This document shows positions 42,396 to 57,700 of a stretch of 64,000 bases of DNA, piece after piece (the first letter of the stretch is position 1; the number at the start of each line of letters is the position of its first letter). The notes under the pieces are model-generated. The model was not told the origin of the DNA. It did no database searches and saw only the letters and a program-made list of their open reading frames with translations. The translations under genes and the position numbers were made by a program. The stretch is from Lycocorax pyrrhopterus obiensis (lineage: Eukaryota; Chordata; Aves; Passeriformes; Paradisaeidae): NCBI GenBank assembly GCA_014706295.1, contig JACSVZ010000001.1, positions 80,536,237-80,600,236 of the forward strand. The letters are read 5' to 3'.

Positions 42396-45300
42396 ATAGA
42401 AAACTCCATCTCTTTGATTTGAATTTTGCAGAGAAGTAAATTTATAGTAGTATGCAGGTATGAATGTGGGCACAGTGGCAGTTGTACTTACTTACAGTTT
42501 GCTGTGGATACAGTTGAAAACTCTGAATTCGGAGTCATAGTTGGACACAAGAATACAGTTTTCAGTATGGAAGCTGTAAAATGTCTTAATGCTTTCAACT
42601 CTACCAAGAGAACGTAAAACCCAGTATTGCACTGTTACTAAACATCATAGTATATGGGAGTGAATTCAGCTCTGTAATTCAGGAAGTACCAAAGGAGACT
42701 CTCTATTTGGATGTTACACGCACATCCTAGGAAAATGTTTTAGCCGAGTGTATAAGAATAATAGGAATCATATCAAAGGCTCTTTCTCCCTTTTCACAAT
42801 TTTTTTTTCAGTCAGCTGTCAAGTTCACAGTGGCTTTGTGTTAAAATTGGCTTGTGTGGAAGATAAATATAGCAGCCCTCACTTCAGGGGAAAACATGTT
42901 TACTGTACTGTAAAAGAGGTGCTTGTCCTGAACATTAATGTGATTGGTTAGACGAGAGGGTAGGATGCTCAGAAAATCAACATTATTTTTCAGAGATCAC
43001 ACTGGATAGTATTTGAAAAATCACTTCTCACCCATGTAACTTCAATTCCCCTGCCCCAGGAAAGCTCAGAAATTCAGCAAAGCTCAAAAATTCATTAAAG
43101 CTATGGTAGTAAAAGATTGTTCCCAGGAGCAGGAGGCAGGGAGAAAAGCACACTCTACTATGTATTTAAAAAGAAAAAAAGACATTATACCTCTTTTTGA
43201 ATGCTTCCAAACTTTTTTGGTGTGTCTATCTGACTTTTTATATTCTTATCATCTTTTATTCCCACCAGGCCTGTTTTCTAGTTTATTATTATCCTGTTAA
43301 GAGTACTCTTGCACAGGAGCTTTTGATGATTTTTTTTTATTACTTGAATTCATGATCCATCCATATAGCTTTATTTCAAACATTACTTTTCACTTAAGAA
43401 ATTGCATCATTTCACAGATACCTTTTACAAAAACCAGGTTCAGCATGCTAAATCCTGACATTCCTGTACAGCTGCTGCTTTTGCTGTCAGGGGGGTGCTG
43501 GGGATTGTGGAGCAAGGGCCAAGTTGGCAGGAGCAGGTACCAAGCTGCCAAATCTACTCTAGCCTGTTCTCTAGGAACAACTACACGTAGGTGAGTTGCT
43601 TAAACAGCTCTTATTGGAGCATGTTTAAATACAAACTAAATCAGAAAGGTGTTGTGAAGCAGAGAAAGGCACACCAGCAACATGGGAGAAACCTGACACA
43701 GAGAGCTTCCACTAGGCTTTTCCATGACCCTTTGAGGGTATTTTGGGTGGGCCTGCCCGGTGTGTGGTTGGACCACCTCCTCTGGATCAGAAGACGCAGA
43801 ATCCAGCTCAAAGAAGGGTGGACTTGAGCTGAATGGGAGAAGATTCCCATCCTACCAGCAGCCTGGCTTAGGAGGTGAGAAGATATCCTGGTCTCCTGGA
43901 TGCACGTGGTCTTCAAAGGCAATGGCAGCTCTAACTACGTATGCAAAGGTACCCTGCTAGAAATTAAGAATTAGACCAAGGAGCATAAATAAACAAAGCT
44001 TATCATTTTTGCTGGAATACAGATTATAGTACAGGAGAACAGAATCTGATAGATGTAAAACAAGAGATGGAGTTTGGGTGTCAGAAGACAGAATGCCCTT
44101 ATGCACTGGCCAGCAGCACTGGAAAGGAGGGGCACTTGGGAGCTGCTGGAGCAGCATAGCAAGAAGGGGGACACATGCCACTGACCCCTCTGTTCTTATC
44201 ACAAACCTATAAGAATGCTGTTCTGTCCTACTTTCTACTATTTTCTTGGGCCTTTATTTGAGACTTGTTTCCTGACCAGTGCTTCTGAGTGGGACACGTT
44301 TCTTCTCTCTGAATGGTCAGGGGTGACTGCCACCGTAGCAGCTCCAGCAGATTCACTGGAAAGCTTTCTCTGAAACAGGTGAATTGCCTAAAGAGCTCAA
44401 GTTGGACAATTTTGTGGAAGAAACAGACTCTGGCAGCAGTGTGCAGGGTAGCACTGTGGACTGTCCGTTCTGCTTGTCCTACTATGTCCAGCTCCTGAGG
44501 AGCGGTGAAGAGAAGGCAGCCTGAGCAGTTCACTGAGGCAGTCACAAACATCTTTTGGAAGAGTTACTTTTACCAGTGAGTGACCAGCCTATAATACAAG
44601 CTTTTCAGGTGGTGGTCATTTAATTAATGATTAAATAAAGCCTTTTATGTACAAAACCAGCTCTGGCTGGGGATAGTTAATACTGCCCAAGCAGATCTGT
44701 CCCCGGCAGAGGTGCAGCGCTGTACCTGTGCACTTGGGAAGTGGCACATCTTTCTGTGTAAGATTTGTGGGTCTTTGTCTCCTGGTCCTGATTTTCTGTT
44801 TCCTACTGTATTTTGGGGGGAAGGCAGAAGGAACACATGCTGCCATCTCATCATGCTTGGGACCAGCATGCAGCTGCCTTTTGCTTTGGATACTGGACTC
44901 ACTGGGCTGGGACAGTTCCTGTTCTCTGTCCTGTATAATCACATCTTTGTAGCTACCTCTATTTCTACAAACCCTAGAAAGCAGTTTCACATCCGACTTT
45001 TATTCCTTTGGCCGAGAGGAAATACCTGCCAAGGGAAAACTTGAGTATTCCATGTCTCTGAGATAAAAAAGGTCTTTGGAAAAATAATGTCAGTACAATA
45101 AGGCAGCTTGTTATTTACAGTTCACCTGTTACGTTCTGTTCTGTTCCAATCATGCTAAGAAATAAGCTTAAACTTGCCTGCCAGACCTGTAAAACAGCTC
45201 AAATTTGACCTGTCCTGGGCGAGAGCAGAGCTGGCACACGTGCTGCCGGTGTATAAACAGCACGGAATTTGCGTGAGCTGGGCTGTGGTAGAGAAAAAGG

Positions 45301-45464
45301 ATTCTGACAGCTGAAGAGATTGATTTTGCCTTTCTCACATATGTGCTTACCTCGGAGTAGCGCCCCGGGGAGCGCAACTGCGTGGGAAAGCAGCACGTCA
45401 GAGCACAAATTATGTCACGCAGCCCAATGACTGCAGAAGATCCCGGCTCGGAGCTCGCCGGGGG
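42396..45464. other. Intergenic DNA between MRE11 and GPR83
   Basis: Open frames up to about 119 codons occur on both strands, but none resembles a known protein and they overlap each other in different frames. I saw no clear repeat family or RNA gene. The last few hundred bases become GC-rich toward the GPR83 promoter. Confidence 0.55.
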
Positions 45465-45472
45465 ATATAAAG
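45464..45472 (+). promoter_or_regulatory. GPR83: GPR83 TATA box
   Basis: GATATAAAG lies in GC-rich sequence about 213 bases before the GPR83 start codon. A start site about 30 bases downstream (near 45495-45500) would give a 5'UTR of about 190 bases. This fits a tissue-restricted, TATA-driven gene, in contrast to the neighbouring CpG-island promoters. Confidence 0.6.
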
Positions 45473-45645
45473 CTGGCTGAAGGAGCAAAAGGAGCGGCGA
45501 GCTGAGCGAGAGAGAAGCACGTTGCGGGAGGCAGGAGCATCCCTCCGTTCCTGCTGCCTGTGTGCCGTGTTTGCAGCCCCCGAGAGCTGGGCGAGGGGAG
45601 AGCGGCTCTCCCGGCACACGGAGCGAGCTCTGCTCTCGCGAATGA

Positions 45646-49627
<3,982 letters not shown>

Positions 49628-51040
49628 ACGGTGACCTTGGGAAATCTTACAGGACTGCACATAGACTTGGCAAGAGCTAAAATGGTGGGAAGATGTGGAG
49701 CCCCAGCCACACAATGGGTGATAAAACCAAGAAGGAGGTTCTGCAGGAGGCAGTATGAAACAGTTGCATGTTTAATGTAGGCTGATGACAATGGTGTGGA
49801 GCCTCTAGAGGGGAGAAAGTAAACTCTTCCCAGGAAGGAACTTCTGTCTTTGTCAAGGTGACTTTGGACTGGCTTGCAGGATGGGATTCTCTGCATGTGT
49901 GTTGCTGTTACCTGCATGACTAAGCCTTGTTAGTTACTAGGACTGTGGGTGTGTTTTGCTGGTACTTAAACAAGTCTCATCACATCAGGCCTCCCTTCCC
50001 CTTTTCTGACTCTCCTTGTAGCAACATGGAAATGGTTGAGAGGTAGACTTTTAGGTTGCTATCTGAGATCCAGTGCAACTGGGTAGGAAAGCATTCTTTC
50101 TGAACTGGGGTCTGAAAAATCAAGACCTGTTCAGAATGAATGAACAGATGTATTCCACAAAGCCTTCTCTCTTTTTTTGGTGGAAACACCCTTAGAGAAG
50201 TGGAGGATGTGATAGACATTGATAAATAGGAGTCTCTTACATCACAGGCACTTTTTCTCAGAAAGATCTGAAGAAAAGCGGATGCCTATTCTTCAAGTAA
50301 GTAGATGGTTTTTCTTCAAATAGATAACTAAACCCAAAAAAACATAGAAAAAGTTGGACATGCCATTCACAGTTGGAGTATGGATAATTAAGTGCTACTG
50401 TGGGTTTGGACTAGAACCTTTTATCAGAGTATCTTTGCATCATTGTCAAGTTGCAGCTAAAAGATCCCACAGTTTGACTTTTTAACTTGCCTTTGAATGT
50501 TGCTCTCTTACCCTGTGAAGCACCTGTGTACTTGTCACTTCAGACATTTGGGACATTTCATCCCAACTAAGAAGTTAGCTCTCTGGAATCAGTTCATAAA
50601 TGAACTGCTTTGACAAAAGAGATGATATCTCTGATAGAAAGTAATAAAAGCGGAACATTTGTCTGCAAGTTATCCTCTGATGATTGTGCAATTTTGGTGC
50701 ATTTAAGAATAGCTGAGATGTGTCCTATTTGGAGTGGCTAAGAAAATTCACAACTGCAAGTGTCTGAAGTAGATTTCAGAACTTAAAGTTCTTAGCAGAA
50801 GAAACTATGGTTTTGAATAACAAAAAAATGGTGTTCCAAAACTTCTACTTTATATTGCACAGAAACGCAATATTTCCTTTTGCTGTGGAAATTAGCTTGA
50901 ACATAACACCAGGATGTCCCTTTCCACATTTAACTTGCAGCATTCAGCAGTGAAGTGAGAAAAATCTTCTTATAAATGGAAAAAAAAGGGTGAAACTGTT
51001 TTTCTCAGTGTCCTGTAATAAACTTTCAGTTCTGAAATAA
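49628..51040 (+). other. GPR83: GPR83 3' untranslated region
   Basis: Follows the TAA at 49625-49627 and contains no recognisable exon. AATAAA occurs at 50643-50648 and 51017-51022, so the transcript probably ends near 50.67 or 51.04 kb. Confidence 0.55.
51017..51022 (+). terminator. GPR83: Candidate GPR83 polyadenylation signal
   Basis: Canonical AATAAA (in CCTGTAATAAACTTTCAG) about 1.39 kb after the stop codon. A second candidate lies at 50643-50648. Confidence 0.5.
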
Positions 51041-51301
51041 TTTTAAGCCTTGTGGAGGGTTTTCACACCTCAGTATTTAATGAGAGTGAAATATCTACCA
51101 CTCCTTGCAGCTAACCTGCCCTTGCACAAGCAGTTATCAGTCTCTCACTGTGAATCCAGTGCTATTTTACTGCCCTTTACCAAGGCCCCTGGAGTCAGAG
51201 TATTTTGTATCACTGATCTCCAGAGTCAAACCTTTCCTCCTGCCTTCTATGACCCCTTATGCCAACTCCCATTTCCTCCCTCAACACTTGAAATACATCA
51301 G

Positions 51302-51360
51302 CCCTGAATTGTTCAGGGAGTCAGATTGGATGATCATTGTAGGTCCCCTTCCAAATGAAC
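51302..51360 (+). mobile_element. CR1 LINE 3'-end fragment
   Basis: The last bases of a CR1 element: TCAGATTGGATGATCATTG and AGGTCCCCTTCCAAATGAAC, which normally precede the short terminal repeat. Only about 60 bp remain. It leads directly into the pentanucleotide array. Confidence 0.75.
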
Positions 51361-51470
51361 TATTCTATTCTATTCTATTCTATTCTATTCTATTCTATTC
51401 TATTCTATTCTATTCTATTCTATTCCATTCCATTCCATTCCATTCCATTCCATTCCATTCTAACTTCCCA
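51361..51470 (+). repeat. (TATTC)13(CATTC)9 pentanucleotide array on a CR1 tail
   Basis: Thirteen perfect TATTC units (51361-51425) are followed by nine perfect CATTC units (51426-51470). The array starts exactly at the CR1 3' terminus, whose own tail is built of ATTCT-like units, so it is an expanded CR1 tail. An open frame through it is an artefact. Confidence 0.95.
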
Positions 51471-53067
51471 GTTGTGCAGAGCTTGTGAACCACGCTCCCC
51501 ATTCCAGCAGCAGCAGAATCCAGCACTTTGCTAGCAAATAAGTCTCTGAGAATGCTGAGTACCTCAGTGAGATGTTCTTTCTGAAGCTGAAGGAAACATC
51601 TTAAGATTCACCATTTTTGAGTGCAGTTGTCATCCTGCTACATATGTAGAATGTTGCTGTAACTCCAGTAGACAAAACCCTCAGATGCCCACTCAAATAC
51701 TGCTGGTAGGTCTGAGCGGGGCTCCTGCAGTTACAGCTCTGGATCCTGCACCCCCGCCCTGAGTGGTAAAACTTTCTCCTCCAGGCTCCGATCAATCCTG
51801 AATCTGGGCACAAGGGGGGGATGCAAGAGGTTGAAGCTGTTTGATTTAATTAAACGGAACAGGAGGGATGGACTGGATAAAAGGAAAAGAAGAGGCAGAT
51901 TGGACAGTGAACTTTAGGAGCCTGTCCAGGAATGAACAGGTGGCTGGTGGCCAGCAGAGGTACAAGTCTCAGAGAGACTTGGACAGCATGGAAGAGGGCG
52001 TGTGATTAAAGCACTAGAAATGGTGTCCTTGGAAACTGTACATCATACACTGTGTGTGCTACAATGTGCTTAACGTGGCACAGGGTAATTTCTAATAATT
52101 AGCTATTTTTCATTTTCTTCATATCTGATTTGGGATTCTGGGCATACATTTTGCATTCACCAGGTCTGCTGAAATCAGTGGGGGGTTGTGCTCTGCGCAC
52201 ACAAAGTGCAGTATGGCGCAAAGTACTCCAAAAATACTTGCCCTGGGCAATTTAACTTGGGCATCCAGGCTTCATGAGTATTTTTTCATTCTACCCCATC
52301 TCTCTTGCAGACCAAAGGGTTCTTTTAAAATGCTAATACAGCCATTGGTGCATAAACTGCATTCAAGTGCCATCTTGGTGGGTGTAAAGGGAGGATCTGA
52401 GTATTGATAAAATGAGACACAACATGTACAGGGCGGAGATTAATTTTACATTTTGTGTGTGTTTGCCTGCTGTAGCTGGAGTTTTTGCTATCTTTTGAAT
52501 TTGGGAGGTGTGGCACAAGGCACTGAACTGCTGTTCATTGCAGGACATCTGCATAGCCCAAGAATAGGCATTTTGTGGGAAAATGAACTGCATTTAGAGA
52601 ATACATCATCTGGCACACGAATAAAGGAACTCAGGGTTACAAAGGTAAAGTTAATGCTGGCATCTCCAAAATTTTGAGTGGTTGGCTCTACAACTAGTAT
52701 GGTTTACTGTGTTTTGGGTTTTTCTACTCAAAAGTGAATTGTTATTTGTATTGACAATACTGCTTTCTTATTTTCTATTTCCTTGAAAAATACTGTAACA
52801 GGCCTCAGAAAATTAACTTGCAAGTTCTAGGAATTAATGAATGTTAAGTCTCAGTTTCTAAAAACATTCCTAGTGTTTTACTGATTTTCTCTGTGTAGAA
52901 TTATGCAGAGGCCTCACAAGGGAACAAAGACAATGCCATGCTGTATTTCGCAGTTTGCGCTATTCTGAATAGCGCTAAGAGGAAAAAAAAATCCTTGAAA
53001 CCTTTCTGGCACTTCTTGATGTTGGATCAGGTTTTTAGCTTCCATCTTTCAATCCGTGCCTCTTTCA
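51471..53067. other. Intergenic DNA, nothing recognised
   Basis: Short open frames only. A purine-rich segment at about 51800-51990 looks repeat-like, but I cannot assign it to a family. Confidence 0.5.
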
Positions 53068-53600
53068 CAGAATGATGGAATGGTTTGGGTTGAAAGGGAC
53101 CTTAGAGATCAACTCCCCAGTCCAACCCCCTGCCATTGGCAGGGTAATATTCCACCACACCAGATTGCTCAGAGCTCCATCCAGCCTGGCCTTTAACAAT
53201 TTCAGGCATGGGGCATCCACAGCTTCTCTGGGCAACCCGTGCCAGTGTCTCACCATCCTCACAGAATTTCTTCCTGATATCTAATCTAAACCTGTCCTCT
53301 TTCAGTTTAAAGCTATTATCCCTTGTCATATCAGTACACACCCGTGTCAAAAGTCTATCTCAGTGTTTCTTATAAGCCCCCTTTTAGTACTGGAAGGTGC
53401 TCTAATGTCTCCCTGGAGCTTCTCTTCTCCAGGCTGAACAACACCAACTCTCTCAGCTTGTTTTCATACGAGAGGTGCTCCAGCACTCTGATCATGTTTA
53501 TGGCCTCCTTTGGACTTGCTCCAACATGCCCATGTCCTTCTCATGTTGGGAACCCCAGAGCTGGACACAGCACTCCAAGTGGAGTCTCACAAGAGCAAAG
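53068..53600 (-). mobile_element. CR1 LINE 3' fragment, minus orientation
   Basis: On plus it begins with AGAATGATGGAATGGTTTGG, the reverse of a CR1 3' end, and continues with CATGGGGCATCCACAGC, CTTTCAGTTTAAAGCTATT, TCTCTTCTCCAGGCTGAAC and AGAGCTGGACACAGCACTCC. This is about 530 bp of the CR1 3' region, 5'-truncated as usual. The 845 bases to the next CR1 (53601-54445) show nothing recognised. Confidence 0.9.
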
Positions 53601-54445
53601 TATTGCGAGTACAATCACCCTCAGTATCAGTCTGAAAAGTCTTAGCAGCCACTGCCATCAGACATTGTGATGCTCAGCAGGAAAAATCTACTACTATATT
53701 CCACTACATAGGGGTTTTTTGTGACAGAGAAGTTTCTGTTGTAGCCAAAAAAACGGGAAGGGCCACCACCTTAGTTGAGATAAATGGAGGGTCACAAGCT
53801 TTGCTTTCCCTGCCACAATAAGCAATAGCCCAAGTCAGAGACTGTCTCATCCAAAGGAAAGCAACAAATAGCTCAAGCTTGTACCTGCACCCATTAGAGG
53901 AAATTTCATAGAGTGCAGGCAAAACTAAGAGTGCCTAGCAGAGTCAAAGCCTCTCGCTCTTACACATAAAAGGAAGAAAACTCTTTGAAGCACGCTGAGA
54001 TCACACATGGAAAAGATGACAAATTTCTCCTCCACAGAAGAAAAGAACCTCGGCTTTGGTTGCAGGGCAGCCCACCTATTCTCCTGTCAGTGTGGGATGA
54101 ATTTCTCCTCTCAGCTGATGGAGATGAGAAGGAAGCTGCTTAAAATATAGCAATGTCCTGTAACTTCAGGAATATTAATTCCATTGTCTGTCTGACATTT
54201 TCAAAGGACATCAGACACCATCTCCCTTTTTATAGGAAAAGTACTGGGAGATTCCAGAGATTTCAAAATCACAGTTTTCTGAGAAGCATAAACCTCTAAT
54301 TTCTTCAATGAATAGATCAACTAGCCACCACTAGCTGTTACATATCTCTGGAGCTGAAAGCCCTTGACAAATGTTGATACCATTGTCTATGTTTTGATAC
54401 CACAAAGGGAGAGAAATTACTGATCTCCATTATCCTGAGGTCACC

Positions 54446-54797
54446 TGGTTTCTTCAGCCTAGAGAAGGGAGACCTCATTGTGGTCTACAGCTTCCTCAAG
54501 AGGGGAAGAGGAGGGGCGGGCACTGATCTCTTCTCTTTGGTGCCCAGTGATAGGACCTGAGGGAATGGCATGAAGCTGAGCCGGGGGTGGTGTAGGCTGG
54601 GTATCAGGAAAAGGTTCTTCACCCAGAGGGTGATCGGGCACTGGAACAGGCTCTCCAGGGAAATGGTCACAACACCAAGCCTGACAGAGTTCAAGAAGCA
54701 TTCAGGCACATGGTGTGATTCTTGGAGTGTCCTGTGCAGGGCCAGAATGATCCTGATGGGTCCCTTCCAACTCAGGATATCTTATGAATATTCTATT
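54446..54797 (+). mobile_element. CR1 LINE 3' fragment, plus orientation
   Basis: CR1 3' marks in sense: TTTCTTCAGCCTAGAGAAG, GCACTGGAACAGGCTCTCC, AATGATCCTGATGGGTCCC and a degenerate end with ATATTCTATTA. It is diverged from the copy at 53068-53600 and lies in the opposite orientation. Confidence 0.88.
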
Positions 54798-57700
54798 ATG
54801 GGGAGTCTTAAATACTTGTGTATTGAATGTGAAACTTCAAGATGTAGTTTGATGCAGTTTGGGTAGACCACGATTAAAACAGTCTGGCCATGAACTGCAT
54901 AGAAGTCATTAACAGATCGTTCTACAAGACCATGACATCATTGCCAGCTACAGACTTGTCTGCTTCTTCCAAATTTCAGGCTACATTTGTGCAGTGAAGC
55001 TACTGAGCAGGGAGCTTGTGCTGGGCTCAGCAATAGCTCAATGAAGCTGTACAGTTCTTGGATGTGAACAGATCCATCTGCACAGCACTGAGCCATGACC
55101 TGTGCATGCACTTAGCTGTTTCAAGAGCTCTAGCAATGCCTTAGTTCTCTAAGTAGACTGACCTAGAAACTGCATGTGGACACACAGAGAGAGCTTTAGA
55201 ATAGAAGTTTCCCAGGAGACTGAGACTAACTATTATTCACGTCTGCCTTATTCCTAAAGCTCGAGTGCTGGTGAGAGAGCGCAGCCAGCTCCCTGCAGAC
55301 GCGGTCTGCCAGCCCTGTGTCGCAGCCACCGGGCTGTGAGAACTCTGCACCTGAGAAGGCACCTACACCACCTAACAGCCCTCAGAGGCTTGGCTGGGAG
55401 TGCTGTGCCTTCCCACAGCCTCGGTGTCCAGTGCTGGTGGCTGGTGGTTTGCTCTCTTATTCCTGATCTTCCTTGTGCCACGGAAGGGGAATGAGGACAG
55501 GATCTTCCCCTGCTTTCCCCATCCTGCACAGCCCAACAGAAGAGCAGCCCCTGCTCTTCCTGGGGTTGACACAGTGGGCCTGGGAGAAGGTTGGGACTGG
55601 CTTTAAAGAAAAAGAGAAATTCTTTGGTCCATCCTTTCTTCTTCTATCTACAATGTCCCCCACAGCCTGTCCTCTGGCTTGCAAGTTTGAAGGATTTCTG
55701 AGTCATGGTGGGGTGAAACTTCCCACCTCTTGCCTTAGGCTCAAAGTCATTTAACGATACTTAGAGAGGCAGAGGTGAATCCAGTCATCATCACAATGTC
55801 CTGACCAGGGAAAAAACTGCTTTTATCTACAAAACAAATCAGTGCCTCCTGGCCAACTGTCACAGTTTATAAACTGAGCATGGCATTCTATGGTACGGAA
55901 TATCCCTTTGGCCAGTTTGGGTCAGCTGTCCAGGCCATGCTTCCTCCCAGTCTCTTGTGCACCTGCTCTTTGGAAGAGCTTGGGAAACTGGAAACTCCTT
56001 GGATTAGGGTAAGCACTGATCAGCAACAACCAAAACATCAGTGTATTATCCATACTATTTTAATACTCAGTCCAAAACACAGCGCTGTGCCAGCTACTAA
56101 GAAATAAGTAACTGTGTCCCAGACGAAACCACGACACCAATTAACTAACAGAAGGTCTAACAAATGATTCCTGGCTCTAAGGTGTCAGCTCCCTTATTTC
56201 CACAGCATGTAGGGTTAGGTCCATCTAGAGCAGACCAGTTATGTGGTGGTACACAGTGCTTGACTCTTAGCCCCTAAGGTCACAGGGGTATGAGGATTTT
56301 AAGACATAATTACAATTTTTGTAGGCTTTTTTTCAGTTAAAAACACTATGATGTGACAGGTCTGTCAGAGGTCACCAGTTTTTAATAATACGAAGTTAAG
56401 GACATGTATCAGATGTTCTAAAAGCACATCATCAGCCTCTGAAGGTACAAAACTTGGTGGGATATGTTGGAGGGACATGTAGGGTGGTGGTAACCACATT
56501 GTTATTGTCTCATCCCTAGTGCCTTTTGCTCTAGAAGTGATTTGCCCAGAATATGTCTTGAAGAAGTCCTGAGACAGGGCTCAGAATGATGTGACACTTG
56601 AACGAGGAGGACAGCAGAGACCCAACCCTTGAGCTGGGTCCCTGGCATTCCTGTTCGGTAGTGCAAACGCATTCCAAGTCAAGCAGACAGTAGCCCTGGG
56701 CTCCGTTTCTCCTCCTGCAGCTCAGATTCCCACCACTGAGGCGTTGTTGAGCTGTGCAGCAGCACATATCCCAATTTAGCTCAGATAAGAGGGAAAAAGC
56801 AAACAAAACTCCCGATTCTTTTGTTGCTGATTGAGAGATTTCACTGCTGTCAGTTTAGGTACATGAAGTTTATAAGTGTGCAAGAGCTAAAGCAACTCAA
56901 AGACAGGACAAGCAGAGTGAGCCCAGGCTGTTTTCATCCCTGGACTGCTTACCCATTCAAATGCCTTCAAAGGCACCTTGCACTTTCCCTGTACTTGGTG
57001 GGAAAGCGAGAATCTTAAGGGGACTAACTCAGCAGCCCCTGGGTTGGGTGGGAGTTCATTTGTAGGTAAGGAATTTTGTTTGCATGAAGGTGTTTGGTTA
57101 ATCTCAATGATTCTAAAAAGTTTGAGATGACTCACATCAAAGAATCTGAAGAAACAAAAGAGAGGATGCAAATTTTACTACCTAAAGAGATTAAATAGCA
57201 TTATAGTGCAAGTTCTTTGTCACGGTCCTTCAGGGGAGGGTTGATAACATGACATGAACCAAATAGATGTTTGAATATCTAATGATATAAAACCGTAATA
57301 TTTTCATTACATTGTGTCACTTCAGAAATACACTTTTTTAATGTTTAGTAGGAGTAATTACTTTTTATCATTATGCTAATAATTTAGTATATTAAGTCAA
57401 GTATATTTAGTATATTAAGTCAAATATTCCATTATGAGGAAAGCACTCTTCTGCAGCTTCTGGCCACGCAGTCTGCATGACAGAAACACAAACTGCCCCT
57501 AACATACAGCTAGATTTTGATTTGTGCCACTCTCATGTGCTCTGTGCAAAGTCGTGCTCAAAGAAAAGATTTCTAGAAAAGTTGATTCCAATGACACAGC
57601 TTTTCTCTTCCCCCCTTCTGTGACAGATTCACCTGTGCCTTTACTGAACCAGGCCACTGGGACACAATCTATTATTTGTCTTTCAGCAGTATTTTATTCA

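Noticed and set aside
51361..51470. Possible CRISPR-like regular repeat
   Set aside because: Units are five bases with no spacers; it is a microsatellite in a vertebrate genome.
51105..51488. A 127-codon open frame with repetitive Phe/Tyr/Ser/Ile translation
   Set aside because: It is a translation of the CR1 tail and the pentanucleotide array.
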